This document shows, one piece after another, positions 9,251-18,058 of a stretch of 26,000 bases of DNA. The DNA lies in contig CM043962.1 of NCBI GenBank assembly GCA_014529385.2, forward strand, positions 42,533,598 through 42,559,597. Direction: 5' to 3'. Source of the stretch: Adiantum capillus-veneris. Its lineage: Eukaryota > Streptophyta > Polypodiopsida > Polypodiales > Pteridaceae. The notes under the pieces were generated by a model that was not told the origin of the DNA, ran no database searches, and saw nothing but the letters and a program-made list of their open reading frames with translations. Numbering within the stretch: position 1 is the stretch's first letter; every line of letters begins with the position of its first letter. Both the position numbers and the translations under genes were made by a program.

Positions 9251-9455
9251 CGTGTGTGCTTCGGCGAGTAAGCCTGGGTATTACCCGGCATCGACTTGAC
9301 ACCTTGTTGGCGGCTTCGACATAGAGCAAGGGAGGGAAAGAGAGCACATCGGCTCTCCTCCGGCGTGCATACAACATCGACTACCACATTTTCGGCTTTC
9401 GGTGTTCTTGTGAACTTAGTATTGACTTGGCAATTCAGTGGCTACAGCATTGGCG

Positions 9456-9690
9456 CGCGCAAAATTAGCATCGAGTATTTTTTTCTCGGCTTTGACTGAG
9501 CAAGAGCGAGCGAGAGAGGTTTTGCTCTCCTCCAGCGAACCCTCGCCATCAGCTCTCCTCCCATGCTCCTTCGGAGCGGTTTTGCTATGACGGTCTCCCC
9601 CCAGCAACCCGGCATCCCAACCTCGACATATCAGGAGACAGTGTTAGTGTTCAGGCATCTCTCTCGATTCGTCCAGTCAGTAGGGACATG
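9456..9690. other. spacer between left arm and gypsy LTR
   Basis: GC-richer DNA without a recognised gene. It continues the style of the left arm (GAGCGAGCGAGAGAGG, CTCTCCTCC) but has no counterpart in the right arm, which ends at 19473. Confidence 0.5.
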
Positions 9691-9947
9691 TGTTAGGGAG
9701 TGAGGGCTGTTTTGTGGTTGTGCCCGGCTAGTGTGAGGTAGGCTTTCATGTCATGTTCTGTTTAGCCATGTTTAGCCTTCGGTTTTGGCTCAGTTTCATG
9801 TCCAGTTTGGTCCTTGTAGGTGACACAAAGTGATGACATGGCATGACCATCTCACAGAGAAATGGCAAGAAAAACTGAACGGACTAACTTGAAGAACTTA
9901 TGAAGCATCGGTCGTGGGGCCCAAAACCCTAAAAGACAAAAGCTTGA

Positions 9948-10090
9948 CCCTGAAAGGAATTTCCGTAAAATGCAATGACATGCTAATGTGGCAGATTGTA
10001 CGGATGCTGACATGGCAGGGCCGTACGGAATTTCCGTGATTTACGTTGAAAGTGCCACGTGGCAGGCTGTATGGATTTCCGCAAATTACG
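9948..10090. repeat. imperfect tandem repeats with GTGGCAG/GACATGGCAG and TACGGA motifs, one G-box
   Basis: GGAATTTCCGT occurs at about 9956 and 10026, and GGATTTCCGC at 10073. Between them TAATGTGGCAG, TGACATGGCAG and CCACGTGGCAG are each followed by a GTACGGA-like string. CACGTG at 10056-10061 is a G-box, the core of many light- and ABA-response elements in plants. They lie 120-250 bp upstream of the TATA box, as expected for LTR enhancer repeats. Confidence 0.65.
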
Positions 10091-10179
10091 ATGGCTGTTT
10101 TTGGGAATCTCCAGTGCTAGCTTTTGGGGACCGGAACTTTTGAGTGAAAGTGCTTTTGGACTGATTGCTTTTGGGGCTC

Positions 10180-10223
10180 TGCTTTTGGGCATCCCATGTA
10201 CTGTTTATAAGAGCCCTTGGGGC
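10180..10223. repeat. 44-bp left flank, duplicated at 16291-16334
   Basis: This flank of copia LTR1 recurs without change directly before LTR3. It contains the TATA box and ends GGGGC at the LTR. The last five bases match the TGGGC after LTR3 at four positions, which is a possible target-site duplication for the whole complex. Confidence 0.95.
10206..10210 (+). promoter_or_regulatory. TATA box of the split gypsy LTR
   Basis: TTTATAAGAGCCC is a good plant TATA context. The copia insertion point lies only 13 bp downstream, so it would fall at or before the transcription start and would cut the promoter from its transcript. A duplicate TATA copy is carried at 16317-16321. Confidence 0.5.
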
Positions 10224-10535
10224 TGTAAAGAATGAGGATGCAAGAGAGCTACACAAGATAAGCACAAAGCACACAGAGATGAAAAGCTTCTTCTTCTTCT
10301 TCACAGAAAAGAGAGTACAAAATGACTAAGTGCTAAAGCTGAAAAGTAGCACATATGTACATGCGGTCACTAAGTGTGAACTCGCTAGAAGCGTACTAGG
10401 CTGGCACTATAAGTATAGTCCAGCTGTAGAATCACTGGCAGTGTCGGTCACCTAACGCGCCAGTGAGTAAATGCCATAAGCGGCCAAGACCCGTAGTGGA
10501 TGCCAGCTCAAGGTGTAGAGCTCGACATCTCAACA
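10224..10535 (-). repeat. copia LTR1 (3' LTR of the element)
   Basis: 312 bp with TG...CA ends on both strands (TGTAAAGAATG...TCTCAACA as written). No difference from LTR2 was seen on reading both. It contains a (CTT)n-like AAGCTTCTTCTTCTTCTTC stretch near 10286. Confidence 0.95.
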
Positions 10536-10553
10536 CTCCCCCTCGAGCTCTGC
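10536..10553 (-). other. polypurine tract of the copia element
   Basis: On the - strand GAGCTCGAGGGGGAG ends directly at the LTR start TGTTGAGATG. The same tract is present beside LTR2 at 15402-15419, but LTR3 lacks it. Confidence 0.85.
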
Positions 10554-10585
10554 ATGTCGCAGAGTCCAAGCATAGTCCGGAAACG

Positions 10586-12484
10586 TCAAAGCTTCTCAGC
10601 TCCGAGGGCCTTGGTAAAGATATCCGCTATCTGCTCCTCTGTGCTGACGTAGACCAAGTCGATGTCGCCCGCCAACACTCGCTCTCGAACGTAGTGGTAA
10701 TGGACCTCTATGTGTTTGGTCCTGGCATGGAACACTGGGTTCCTAGCCAACTGCATGCTGCTGAGGTTGTCACAATGGATGAAAATCTGCTGGTCCACCT
10801 GCACTCCCAAGTCCTCAAGTAATGTGCGTAGCCAAGCTACCTCGCACGCCTCAACTGCTGCACCTCTGTACTCAGCCTCTGTGCTCGATAAAGCAACCGT
10901 AGGCTGCTTTTTGCTGCTCCAAGTAACAGCAGCACTCCCAAAAGAGAACATGAAGCCACTCGTAGATCTCCTATCAACAATGCTACCTGCCCAATCTGCA
11001 TCTGTATACCCATACAATGCTAATGGTGCATCTGCTGCATAGAACAATGCGTAGTCAAGAGTACCTTGCACATACCTAAGTGTGCGTCGTACTCCATCCA
11101 AATGTGGCTTCCTCGGAAGCTGCATGAACTGACTCTCCAAGCCTACTGTGTAGCTCAAGTCTGGCCTCGTGATAGTCAAGTAGATTAGACTACCCACAAT
11201 CTTCCTGTACATGTTGACATCCTCAACAACATCACCCTTCTCTGCACTCAGCTTTGCATTCACATCCAAGGGAATAGAAATTGGCTTACAATCAGCCATA
11301 CCGTACTTTGACAACATGTCCAAAGCATATTGTCTCTGTGATAGCCATACACCCTCTGGAGTCCTGATCACCTCAATGCCAAGAAAGTAGCGCAACTCGC
11401 CTAAATCTTTCATTTCAAACTCCTGTTTGAGAAGACCCTTCACATGGTCAATCTCCATAGCATTGTCACCAACAATAATAAGGTCATCTACATATATGGT
11501 AATGACCACAATCCCCACATCACTCTCACGTACATAGAGTGAATGATCAGCATGAGCTCTCCTAAAACCAATACTGACAAGATACTTGGCAATCCTGTCA
11601 TACCATGCTCTAGAGCCCTGCTTCAAACCATACAAAGCTTTGAGAAGTCTGCATACATAATCTGGGTAACCTGGATCGACATAACCAGGTGGCTGATCCA
11701 TATACACTTCCTCTTGCAACTCACCATTCAAGAAGGCATTCTTTACATCCATTTGATGCATAATCCATCCTCTAGATGCAGCCACTGCTATGACAGCTCT
11801 CACAGTCGGCATCTTTGCCACTGGAGCAAAGGTCTCCTCATAGTCTATGCCATACGTCTGTGCATAACCCTTTGCAACCAGCCTTGCCTTGTGACGCTCA
11901 ATGTTACCATCAGCCTTATGCTTGGTTTTATACACCCATTTACAGCCAATAGCTTTCTTGCCACTTGGCAATGGCACCAACTCCCATGTGTCGTTTGCTT
12001 CCAATGCAGCCATCTCTTCATTCATTGCATCATCCCAATGCACATTTCCAACTGCATCCTCAAAACATGTGGGCTCCACATCCTGTATCACCTTAGCCAT
12101 GTAGGCTTGGTGATGCGCTAGATACCCATCATAAGTCAATTTCTGAACTGGATTTCTGACTCTATTAGATCTGCGCGGTCCTGGGCCACTCCTTTGCCCT
12201 CTAGCATCTTCTTGTACTTTCCTTACACCAGGTGTCCTGACAGCCGGAATTCCAAATTCCTCATCAAGACTTTGTTTAGAACCATCTAAATCCATGTCTA
12301 CATGTGAAAAACCTGATGATGCATCAGCCATAAGATCAACCTTTTCCTTTCCTTTTCGTGATACATTCCCTGTACCTGTTGGTGGAGTAACCTGCGTACG
12401 TAGTCTACCATTCCATGGTTTTTCAATAGAGCCACGAGAAGAGGACTCTTGTGGTCCACTCAAAACCTGTGACTGTGGCCTCAC
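10586..12484 (-). CDS. copia pol, reverse transcriptase and RNase H (632 codons, open)
   Basis: An uninterrupted frame covers the linker after integrase, the RT and the RNase H. RT: start of domain near residue 168 (WELVPLP), KARLVAKGYAQ near 199-209, first catalytic Asp in QMDVKNAFLNG at 246, and the YVDD active site at 331-334. RNase H: TDADWAG with Asp495, SSTEAEY with Glu536, HCDN with Asp572 and ADIFTK with Asp621, all four catalytic acids present. The first codon is a GTG at the place where the protease-integrase frame ends, so this is the shifted continuation of one polyprotein and not a separate gene. An extra base near 12485 (CAAATGTGAGG) explains the shift. It is probably not translated as it stands. 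Confidence 0.92.
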   Translation of the reverse strand: MRPQSQVLSGPQESSSRGSIEKPWNGRLRTQVTPPTGTGNVSRKGKEKVDLMADASSGFSHVDMDLDGSKQSLDEEFGIPAVRTPGVRKVQEDARGQRSGPGPRRSNRVRNPVQKLTYDGYLAHHQAYMAKVIQDVEPTCFEDAVGNVHWDDAMNEEMAALEANDTWELVPLPSGKKAIGCKWVYKTKHKADGNIERHKARLVAKGYAQTYGIDYEETFAPVAKMPTVRAVIAVAASRGWIMHQMDVKNAFLNGELQEEVYMDQPPGYVDPGYPDYVCRLLKALYGLKQGSRAWYDRIAKYLVSIGFRRAHADHSLYVRESDVGIVVITIYVDDLIIVGDNAMEIDHVKGLLKQEFEMKDLGELRYFLGIEVIRTPEGVWLSQRQYALDMLSKYGMADCKPISIPLDVNAKLSAEKGDVVEDVNMYRKIVGSLIYLTITRPDLSYTVGLESQFMQLPRKPHLDGVRRTLRYVQGTLDYALFYAADAPLALYGYTDADWAGSIVDRRSTSGFMFSFGSAAVTWSSKKQPTVALSSTEAEYRGAAVEACEVAWLRTLLEDLGVQVDQQIFIHCDNLSSMQLARNPVFHARTKHIEVHYHYVRERVLAGDIDLVYVSTEEQIADIFTKALGAEKL

Positions 12485-14055
12485 ATTTGTACAACCACAT
12501 CATCTTTTACATCAGCCCCAATAGTGCCATGTGCATTACTGTACCAGCTGCTCATCTCATCAAAGACTACATCTCTGCTCACTCGTAATTCTCGTGTAGT
12601 AGGATTGTAGCACCTGTACCCCTTTTGTTCAAGGGAATATCCCACAAGAATACATTTCTCTGCTTTAGGATCCAATTTCCTACGCAACTCATCTGGTACA
12701 TGCACGTAAGCTATGCAGCCAAACACTTTCAAGTGTGCCAAATCAGGCTTTGTACCTGTAAACTTTTCCTCAGGTGTTACATCATGCACCGCAGCTGTAG
12801 GTGTCCTGTTCATAATGTACACAGCTGTATTTACGGCTTCAGCCCAGAAATGATGAGGCATGTTCTTCTCATTCATCAATGCACGTGCAACCTCTGCAAT
12901 GTGCCTGTTTTTCCTTTCTGCGACCCCATTCTGTTGTGGAGTATATCTGCATGTAAACTGCCTGCGTATACCATGCATTCGCAGAAAATCTGAAAAATCA
13001 TTGGAGAAGTACTCTCCCCCTCCATCTGACCTCAATGTCTTGATTTGCATATCTGTCTCCTTCTCAATCATGACTTTGAAGTCTTGAAAGTGACCAAACA
13101 CTTCACTTTTGTTACGCATGAAGTAGACCCATACTTTCCTTGTATGGTCATCAATGAAAGAGACATAATACCTGCAACCATGTATACTTGCAGTATCGGT
13201 TGGACCCCAAACATCTGTGTGCACCACCTCAAGTGGCTTTTTACATACATTGCGCTCATGTGGAAATGAGCCCTTTGACTGTTTTCCAAACTGGCATGCT
13301 GCACACACTTTATGCATACCATCCACCTTGAATTTGGGCAAACCTTTCACAATCTGTTTTGATTGCATGCTGCGCAATCTCTGCTCATTGACATGGCCAA
13401 TGCGTTTGTGCCAAATGTCAACATCAGCCACAACACCTGTGCCCTGTGCAAATAATGCAGCTTTTACCTCAGGCATGTCTACATTCAGCGTAAACATTCT
13501 GCCCACACATTTGCCCTCTGTGATCAACTTACAGCCATTCTGGAAATCTTCTACATAACAGCCATTTGGATTGAAGCGAACCTGCAAGCCCTGCTCAACC
13601 ATTTGTCCAACAGAAACAAGATTCTTTGTAATGTTTGGGACATGAAGTACATCTGCTAAGTACTTTGATTTCCCACTCTTCGTATTTAGAGGTATGTCCC
13701 CTACATGAGCAATGGGGTGAGCTGTGTCATCTCCTGTCTGCACATAGCCTGACACATCTGGTTTGCGCATATCTCTAAACCACTCTCCACGAGACGTCAT
13801 GTGATTAGAGGCACCTGAATCCACATACCAAACATCATCTTGGGTGGAATTCTCTGCAGTCATTGTATTCATTACATGCTGCATAACAAACATGCGCTCG
13901 TTTTTGCTGTCATCCGCATCTCTGCTAGTAGATGCATAGTTGCCCTGTTCTCTCTTTCCACTTGCTTTTCCCTTTGGACAGTCACGTGACATGTGACCTC
14001 TTTCACCACAAGTCCAACATTCCCTGCTATCTGGAGTATGTTGCTGCCTGCTTTA
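12481..14055 (-). CDS. copia zinc knuckle, protease and integrase part of gag-pol
   Basis: Counting from the Met at 13992, the protease active site DSGA is at residues 58-61. The pre-integrase zinc domain has His195, His200, Cys230 and Cys233. The integrase core has Asp260 (HTDVWGP), Asp323 (RSDGGGEY) and Glu359 (NGVAERKNR), so the DDE triad is complete, followed by the KVFGC(I)AY and KCILVGY motifs. Just upstream in the same frame is CWTCGERGHMSRDC, the gag nucleocapsid CCHC knuckle; the internal Met is therefore not the true start. A TAA at 14053 cuts it off from gag, and a frameshift at its end cuts it off from RT. Confidence 0.92.
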
Positions 14056-14353
14056 TCCTGCACCACGACCTCTTTGACTCCCCCTGCCTTGAGACTGGTT
14101 TCCCCTGCCACCTGTATTGTTTTGATTTGATTGACCTTCCAGAAATTGGCCCCTGCAACCCCTTGGGCCTCGACCACGACCTCTACCTCTACCTCTGTTG
14201 GAGTTAGAATAGAAGGCCTGTTCAGAATTATTTCTGCCATGAGAAGAAGATGTGTCAAGGTTCTTCTCCTCAAGAATAAGCATAGAAATCAAATCTTGGA
14301 ACACGGGGATGTCGTCTCTTGTATTCATGGAAGACCTAAAATGTACATACTCA
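14053..14353 (-). pseudogene. copia gag, C-terminal half
   Basis: The frame resumes one register away from the N-terminal half and runs MNTRDDIPVFQDLISML, then a serine/asparagine linker and an Arg-Gly repeat region (about 14110-14200) typical of the RNA-binding part of copia gag before the zinc knuckle. It ends at TAA 14053-14055 in the same frame as protease-integrase. A single stop therefore separates gag and pol, most likely a point mutation. Confidence 0.85.
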
Positions 14354-14848
14354 TCTCCCTAGACCATCCAAGCATGCACGGACAATGTCATCGTCTTCCA
14401 TTGAGACTTTAATAGATCCAAGAGCCTCAATGATACTCTTGATCTTCAAGGCATAATCATTGATTGAGAGGTTGTTCCTCTTAACCTGATTTAGCTCCGA
14501 ATTTAGTTGAAGCTTCCTGGCCTTGGTGTTCACCTCGAACACTCTGCCTAAGTTTCTCCATGCAATGGCGGGGGTTTCAGCATCCTGTAGATAGCCCATC
14601 ATGCCATCTGTGATGCTCATAGAAAGCCAATACATCACTTTGCTCTGGCCTTGTTGCCAGTCCCTCAAAGCTTTCCTTTGTTCTGTTGTAGCATTTGCCT
14701 CGGGAATCTCTGGTTCCTTTTCATTGTCTCCTTCTACATAGTCCCAATAACCTTTTCCTTTTAGGAAATTTGTTATTCTAAACTTCCATGCAGGGTAGTT
14801 ATTTTTCTCAAGCTTCTCAGTAACAATCTGACTGAAACCGTCAGACAT
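14351..14848 (-). pseudogene. copia gag, N-terminal half (UBN2/capsid type)
   Basis: The ATG at 14848 lies 229 bp downstream of the primer site and opens a 165-codon frame. It has the copia gag pattern: L-x-x-NNYPAWKF near the start, GYWDYVEG, RDWQQGQSKVMYWL, AWRNLGRVFEV, and LNQVKRNNLSINDY in the second half. This protein would form the particle core. It stops prematurely at CLDGLGR-stop; the homologous sequence continues in the next frame, so one extra base near 14351 is the likely lesion. Confidence 0.9.
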
Positions 14849-15077
14849 CTTGAAGCACTAAGACAAAATAGCTGCAATCTGCAAAAACCTGCAAATCTGC
14901 TGAACCTGCTATCGTGGTACCTGTAACACTTTCTACACTCAACGAGTGTCCACAATCAAGCGTACATACAACCACTATACTTGTACAGTAAATCTCTGTA
15001 TACTGCACTTTGGTCGTGGATTGCGAACGAAGGGATTGTGATGCTCTTGCTCTCTTAGCCTCTCTTGCTTGCACCAG
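14849..15077 (-). other. copia 5' untranslated leader
   Basis: Non-coding stretch between primer site and gag ATG on the - strand. No packaging signal can be named from sequence alone. Confidence 0.8.
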
Positions 15078-15089
15078 GCTCTGATACCA
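15078..15089 (-). other. copia primer-binding site (tRNA-iMet)
   Basis: The reverse complement reads TGGTATCAGAGC and directly abuts the LTR2 end (...CTTTACA) with no spacer. This fixes the 5' end and the - strand direction of the element. Confidence 0.95.
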
Positions 15090-15401
15090 TGTAAAGAATG
15101 AGGATGCAAGAGAGCTACACAAGATAAGCACAAAGCACACAGAGATGAAAAGCTTCTTCTTCTTCTTCACAGAAAAGAGAGTACAAAATGACTAAGTGCT
15201 AAAGCTGAAAAGTAGCACATATGTACATGCGGTCACTAAGTGTGAACTCGCTAGAAGCGTACTAGGCTGGCACTATAAGTATAGTCCAGCTGTAGAATCA
15301 CTGGCAGTGTCGGTCACCTAACGCGCCAGTGAGTAAATGCCATAAGCGGCCAAGACCCGTAGTGGATGCCAGCTCAAGGTGTAGAGCTCGACATCTCAAC
15401 A
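15090..15401 (-). repeat. copia LTR2 (5' LTR of the element)
   Basis: 312 bp, read as identical to LTR1. Unusually, it is followed on its outer side by a polypurine tract and pol sequence, not by genomic flank, so it is shared between the complete element and a neighbouring partial one. Confidence 0.95.
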
Positions 15402-16288
15402 CTCCCCCTCGAGCTCTGCATGTCGCAGAGTCCAAGCATAGTCCGGAAACGTCAAAGCTTCTCAGCTCCGAGGGCCTTGGTAAAGATATCCGCTATCTGC
15501 TCCTCTGTGCTGACGTAGACCAAGTCGATGTCGCCCGCCAACACTCGCTCTCGAACGTAGTGGTAATGGACCTCTATGTGTTTGGTCCTGGCATGGAACA
15601 CTGGGTTCCTAGCCAACTGCATGCTGCTGAGGTTGTCACAATGGATGAAAATCTGCTGGTCCACCTGCACTCCCAAGTCCTCAAGTAATGTGCGTAGCCA
15701 AGCTACCTCGCACGCCTCAACTGTTGCACCTCTGTACTCGGCCTCTGTGCTCGATAAAGCAACCGTAGGCTGCTTTTTGCTGCTCCAAGTAACAGCAGCA
15801 CTCCCAAAAGAGAACATGAAGCCACTCATAGATCTCCTATCAACAATGCTACCTGCCCAATCTGCATCTGTATACCCATACAATGCTAATGGTGCATCTG
15901 CTGCATAGAACAATGCGTAGTCAAGAGTACCTTGCACATACCTAAGTGTGCGTCGTACTCCATCCAAATGTGGCTTCCTCGGAAGCTGCATGAACTGACT
16001 CTCCAAGCCTACTGTGTAGCTCAAGTCTGGCCTCGTGATAGTCAAGTAGATTAGACTACCCACAATCTTCCTGTACATGTTGACATCCTCAACAACATCA
16101 CCCTTCTCTGCACTCAGCTTTGCATTCACATCCAAGGGAATAGAAATTGGCTTACAATCAGCCATACCGTACTTTGACAACATGTCCAAAGCATATTGTC
16201 TCTGTGATAGCCATACACCCTCTGGAGTCCTGATCACCTCAATGCCAAGAAAGTAGCGCAACTCGCCTAAATCTTTCATTTCAAACTC
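15402..16288 (-). pseudogene. second, truncated copy of copia pol 3' end (RT end and RNase H)
   Basis: 887 bp matching 10536-11422 with three single-base differences seen (at 15724, 15740 and 15828 in this copy). The frame runs open from near the break to the shared stop at 15452 and includes EFEMKDLGELRYFLGI and the complete RNase H with its four acids, but lacks the YVDD site and everything upstream. Two of the base differences change residues (Thr to Met, Ala to Thr). It is broken at CAAACTC, where flank-derived sequence begins. Confidence 0.95.
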
Positions 16289-16290
16289 AA

Positions 16291-16334
16291 TGCTTTTGGG
16301 CATCCCATGTACTGTTTATAAGAGCCCTTGGGGC
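16291..16334. repeat. duplicated 44-bp flank before LTR3
   Basis: Exact copy of 10180-10223. It is joined to the pol fragment through two bases (AA, 16289-16290) that belong to neither side. Confidence 0.95.
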
Positions 16335-16646
16335 TGTAAAGAATGAGGATGCAAGAGAGCTACACAAGATAAGCACAAAGCACACAGAGATGAAAAGCTT
16401 CTTCTTCTTCTTCACAGAAAAGACAGTACAAAATGACTAAGTGCTAAAGCTGAAAAGTAGCACATATGTACATGCGGTCACTAAGTGTGAACTCGCTGGA
16501 AGCGTACTAGGCTGGCACTATAAGTATAGTCCAGCTGTAGAATCACTGGCAGTGTCGGTCACCTAACGCGCCAGTGAGTAAATGCCGTAAGCGGCTAAGA
16601 CCCGTAGTGGATGCCAGCTCAAGGTGTAGAGCTCGACATCTCAACA
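16335..16646 (-). repeat. copia LTR3
   Basis: 312 bp with intact TG...CA ends. Four differences from LTR1/LTR2 were seen (GACAGT for GAGAGT, GCTGGAAG for GCTAGAAG, GCCGTAAG for GCCATAAG, GGCTAAG for GGCCAAG). It has neither a primer site nor a polypurine tract beside it, like a solo LTR. Confidence 0.95.
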
Positions 16647-16891
16647 TGGGCCTCACTCTGCAGAGCATATGGACGCAGTGTCTGAGAGCAGAGGTCCCTC
16701 GGGAGTTGTACTTTGCAATGATTAATGATAAAGAAATACCGACAGGGGTGCCAGACTTTGGGGCCAATACCTCTAGGCACGGAACTACGCCGGGCCTTGT
16801 CGATTCTCTCTCTATTAAAGTTCAGTTATTTTTAAGCTTTTGTTTGTGTGTTGCTATTGATTTCTCACTTGGAGTGTCCAAGCCTGTTACA
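16647..16891 (+). mobile_element. right half (R-U5 side) of the split gypsy 5' LTR
   Basis: It starts TGGGCC directly after LTR3 and ends CCTGTTACA before a primer site. Includes TCTCTCTATTAAAG and a T-rich tail as in many LTR R-U5 regions. Only the ends and position support the call. Confidence 0.5.
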
Positions 16892-16892
16892 A

Positions 16893-16900
16893 TGGTATCA
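16893..16900 (+). other. primer-binding site of the gypsy element (partial match)
   Basis: TGGTATCA matches the first eight bases for initiator tRNA-Met, one base after the LTR end ACA. The next bases (AGTCC) differ from the usual GAGC. Confidence 0.55.
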
Positions 16901-17048
16901 AGTCCTCTCGCTTTATTTGAAGTATCTTTGTGCCCCGACCCTAGACTTATCAGGCACTCCCACCCTTACTTCATCGCACATCGAGCACGCTCCCGTCTTC
17001 GTCGCCCTGTCTTACAGGGTATAAGTCATAAAGAACCCCAGATTACAC

Positions 17049-17372
17049 ATGGGTTTTGGCGGAGCATCTGACAGAGATAACACCCCTCAGTGGGCAGGCA
17101 AAGAAAAGTTGAAATCCAGTGCGGGAACTGAAGAAAAGAATGAAGATTTGGACAAATTCTTGGCAGAAAAGTTTGTCAGAGCGGAGTACAAACGTCACCT
17201 GCAGGTTGATACATGTGTGAAAAGATTGATCAAGTATTCCAGAGACCCGAGCTTTGCGAAATACCTGAAGAGTTACCTGATTGATGAGATTTACTCGAGA
17301 TGGCCAGCTGAAAGGATAGACGAGTGCAAAAAAAAAAGGGTGAAACCTGTACTCTTAGAGAGAGCTGGATAG
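17049..17372 (+). CDS. short open frame, possible gypsy gag N-terminus
   Basis: An ATG about 150 bp after the primer site opens a 107-codon frame rich in Lys, Asp and Glu, with motifs DLDKFLAEKFVRAEYKRH and LIDEIYSRWPAE. I do not recognise the family. Its place between primer site and protease suggests the N-terminal part of gag; the capsid and zinc knuckle are missing between it and the protease, so it would be truncated. A chance frame is possible. Confidence 0.4.
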   Translation: MGFGGASDRDNTPQWAGKEKLKSSAGTEEKNEDLDKFLAEKFVRAEYKRHLQVDTCVKRLIKYSRDPSFAKYLKSYLIDEIYSRWPAERIDECKKKRVKPVLLERAG

Positions 17373-17534
17373 AACTCTTGAAAAGAAGATGAACTAGAGG
17401 ACCACTAGAAGATAAGCCAAAGAATTGCAGAGGAGCAGCCGAGCGCGGAAGAAAAGGAAAGATGAAAGCAGGATTGTTTTGTGGGGACCGCAAACCCTGA
17501 CCAGCTGAACGTAAGTACTAAACTTTGCAAAGCA

Positions 17535-17990
17535 TGAGGCAAAGTGCAAGACAGGAAGCCCTTATCTTCTTTGATAAAGAAGACATGGCCAACTTCATTT
17601 CAACCGAATTGGCGACTTGACTTGGAATTACGCCCGAGGAAATGGGGCCACCAGCCGAGGTTGTTCTAGAGGCACCCGGACGGGACGTTGCCACTACACA
17701 TGTCATTGGCAAACTATGTTTGCGTTGTCAGGGGTATTAAGGGCATGAGGACTTTTATATCATGCCCTTTGGAAGGGTGTGACATCCTCCGAGGCATCCC
17801 TTGGTTCCCCAAGAATAGTGTCATGGTCAATTATAGGGCAAGGAAGGACATCTTGAAGAATGAGAAGGGCAAAGAGATTGTACTTGAGGTAAAACTGAAA
17901 GACGAGTCCGTTCCACTTGATGAAATCCAGTTTTTTTCTGTTTATTCAGTTTTCTTGAAAGAACTGAATGATGATTAAAGGTCGAATATG
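17535..17990 (+). pseudogene. gypsy aspartic protease remnant
   Basis: The frame first reads ALIFFDKEDMANFIS, matching the gypsy pattern A-L-x-D-S-G-A-x-x-N-F-I-S but with the DSG active site replaced by DKE. After stops and a shift near 17700 it reads GCDILRGIPWFPKNSV (about 17779-17826), the usual G-C-D-x-x-L-G-x-x-W-L end motif. This protease would have been inactive even before the shifts. Confidence 0.75.
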
Positions 17991-18058
17991 TCAAACCTTG
18001 AAAAAAGAACAACAAGATTTTCTGCAAGCTCAGGTTGACTATTTCTCTGAGGGCGTTG

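Larger units (their letters stand above)
7739..9455 (+). repeat. left arm of a large inverted composite repeat
   Basis: Nearly all of this stretch is matched, reverse-complemented and in the same order, by 19473-22156. Order here: AAGAATCTTA...AAATTAATGG start; serine-codon-rich leader; CGTCCTCAACAACAAAGGTTTG; a tRNA-Met primer site; the GAGCTTG(A/G)GGATCGAGCTC block; a C-run (11 C at 8291-8301); then a long leader with TG/CA hairpins ending at GTGGCTACAGCATT. By eye the two arms differ at roughly one base in six to ten, with large indels; the right arm holds about 1.3 kb that is absent here between about 8026 and 8070. Confidence 0.85.
9691..10223 (+). mobile_element. left half (U3 side) of a Ty3/gypsy 5' LTR, split by copia insertion
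   Basis: The stretch may start at TGTTAGGGAGTGAGGG, a plausible LTR start. It carries promoter-like repeats and a TATA box, then stops where copia LTR1 begins. What follows the copia complex at 16647 ends in CTGTTACA next to a TGGTATCA primer site and a + strand gypsy internal region. Joining the two halves makes one LTR of roughly 780 bp. The start is inferred; the 3' copy that would prove it is not in the window. Confidence 0.5.
10224..16646 (-). mobile_element. Ty1/copia retrotransposon complex with three LTRs
   Basis: Order on the + strand: LTR1, complete internal region read on the - strand (4554 bp), LTR2, 887-bp copy of the pol 3' end, two extra bases, 44-bp copy of left flank, LTR3. 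LTR1 and LTR2 flank a whole element of about 5.18 kb. The element has a primer site, gag, zinc knuckle, protease, integrase, reverse transcriptase, RNase H and polypurine tract in copia order (integrase before RT). Three small lesions break gag-pol. Near identity of the copies shows recent activity. Confidence 0.93.

Noticed and set aside
8600-9400. Cys-Val and His-Thr rich small proteins on both strands
   Set aside because: They come from GT/AC runs in every frame; the cysteines are not in a conserved pattern and the right arm does not keep the frames.
10463-13558. Long + strand frames across the copia element, up to 192 codons
   Set aside because: Shadows antisense to gag-pol; two of them recur exactly because the underlying pol 3' end is duplicated.
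13872-14273. 133-codon Val/Glu-rich frame on the - strand
   Set aside because: Out-of-register reading of the gag Arg-Gly region; the true frame shows the RG repeats and the CCHC knuckle.
17500-17515. Plant intron donor (ACGTAAGT)
   Set aside because: A perfect donor string, but no exon context or acceptor partner that would make a gene model.
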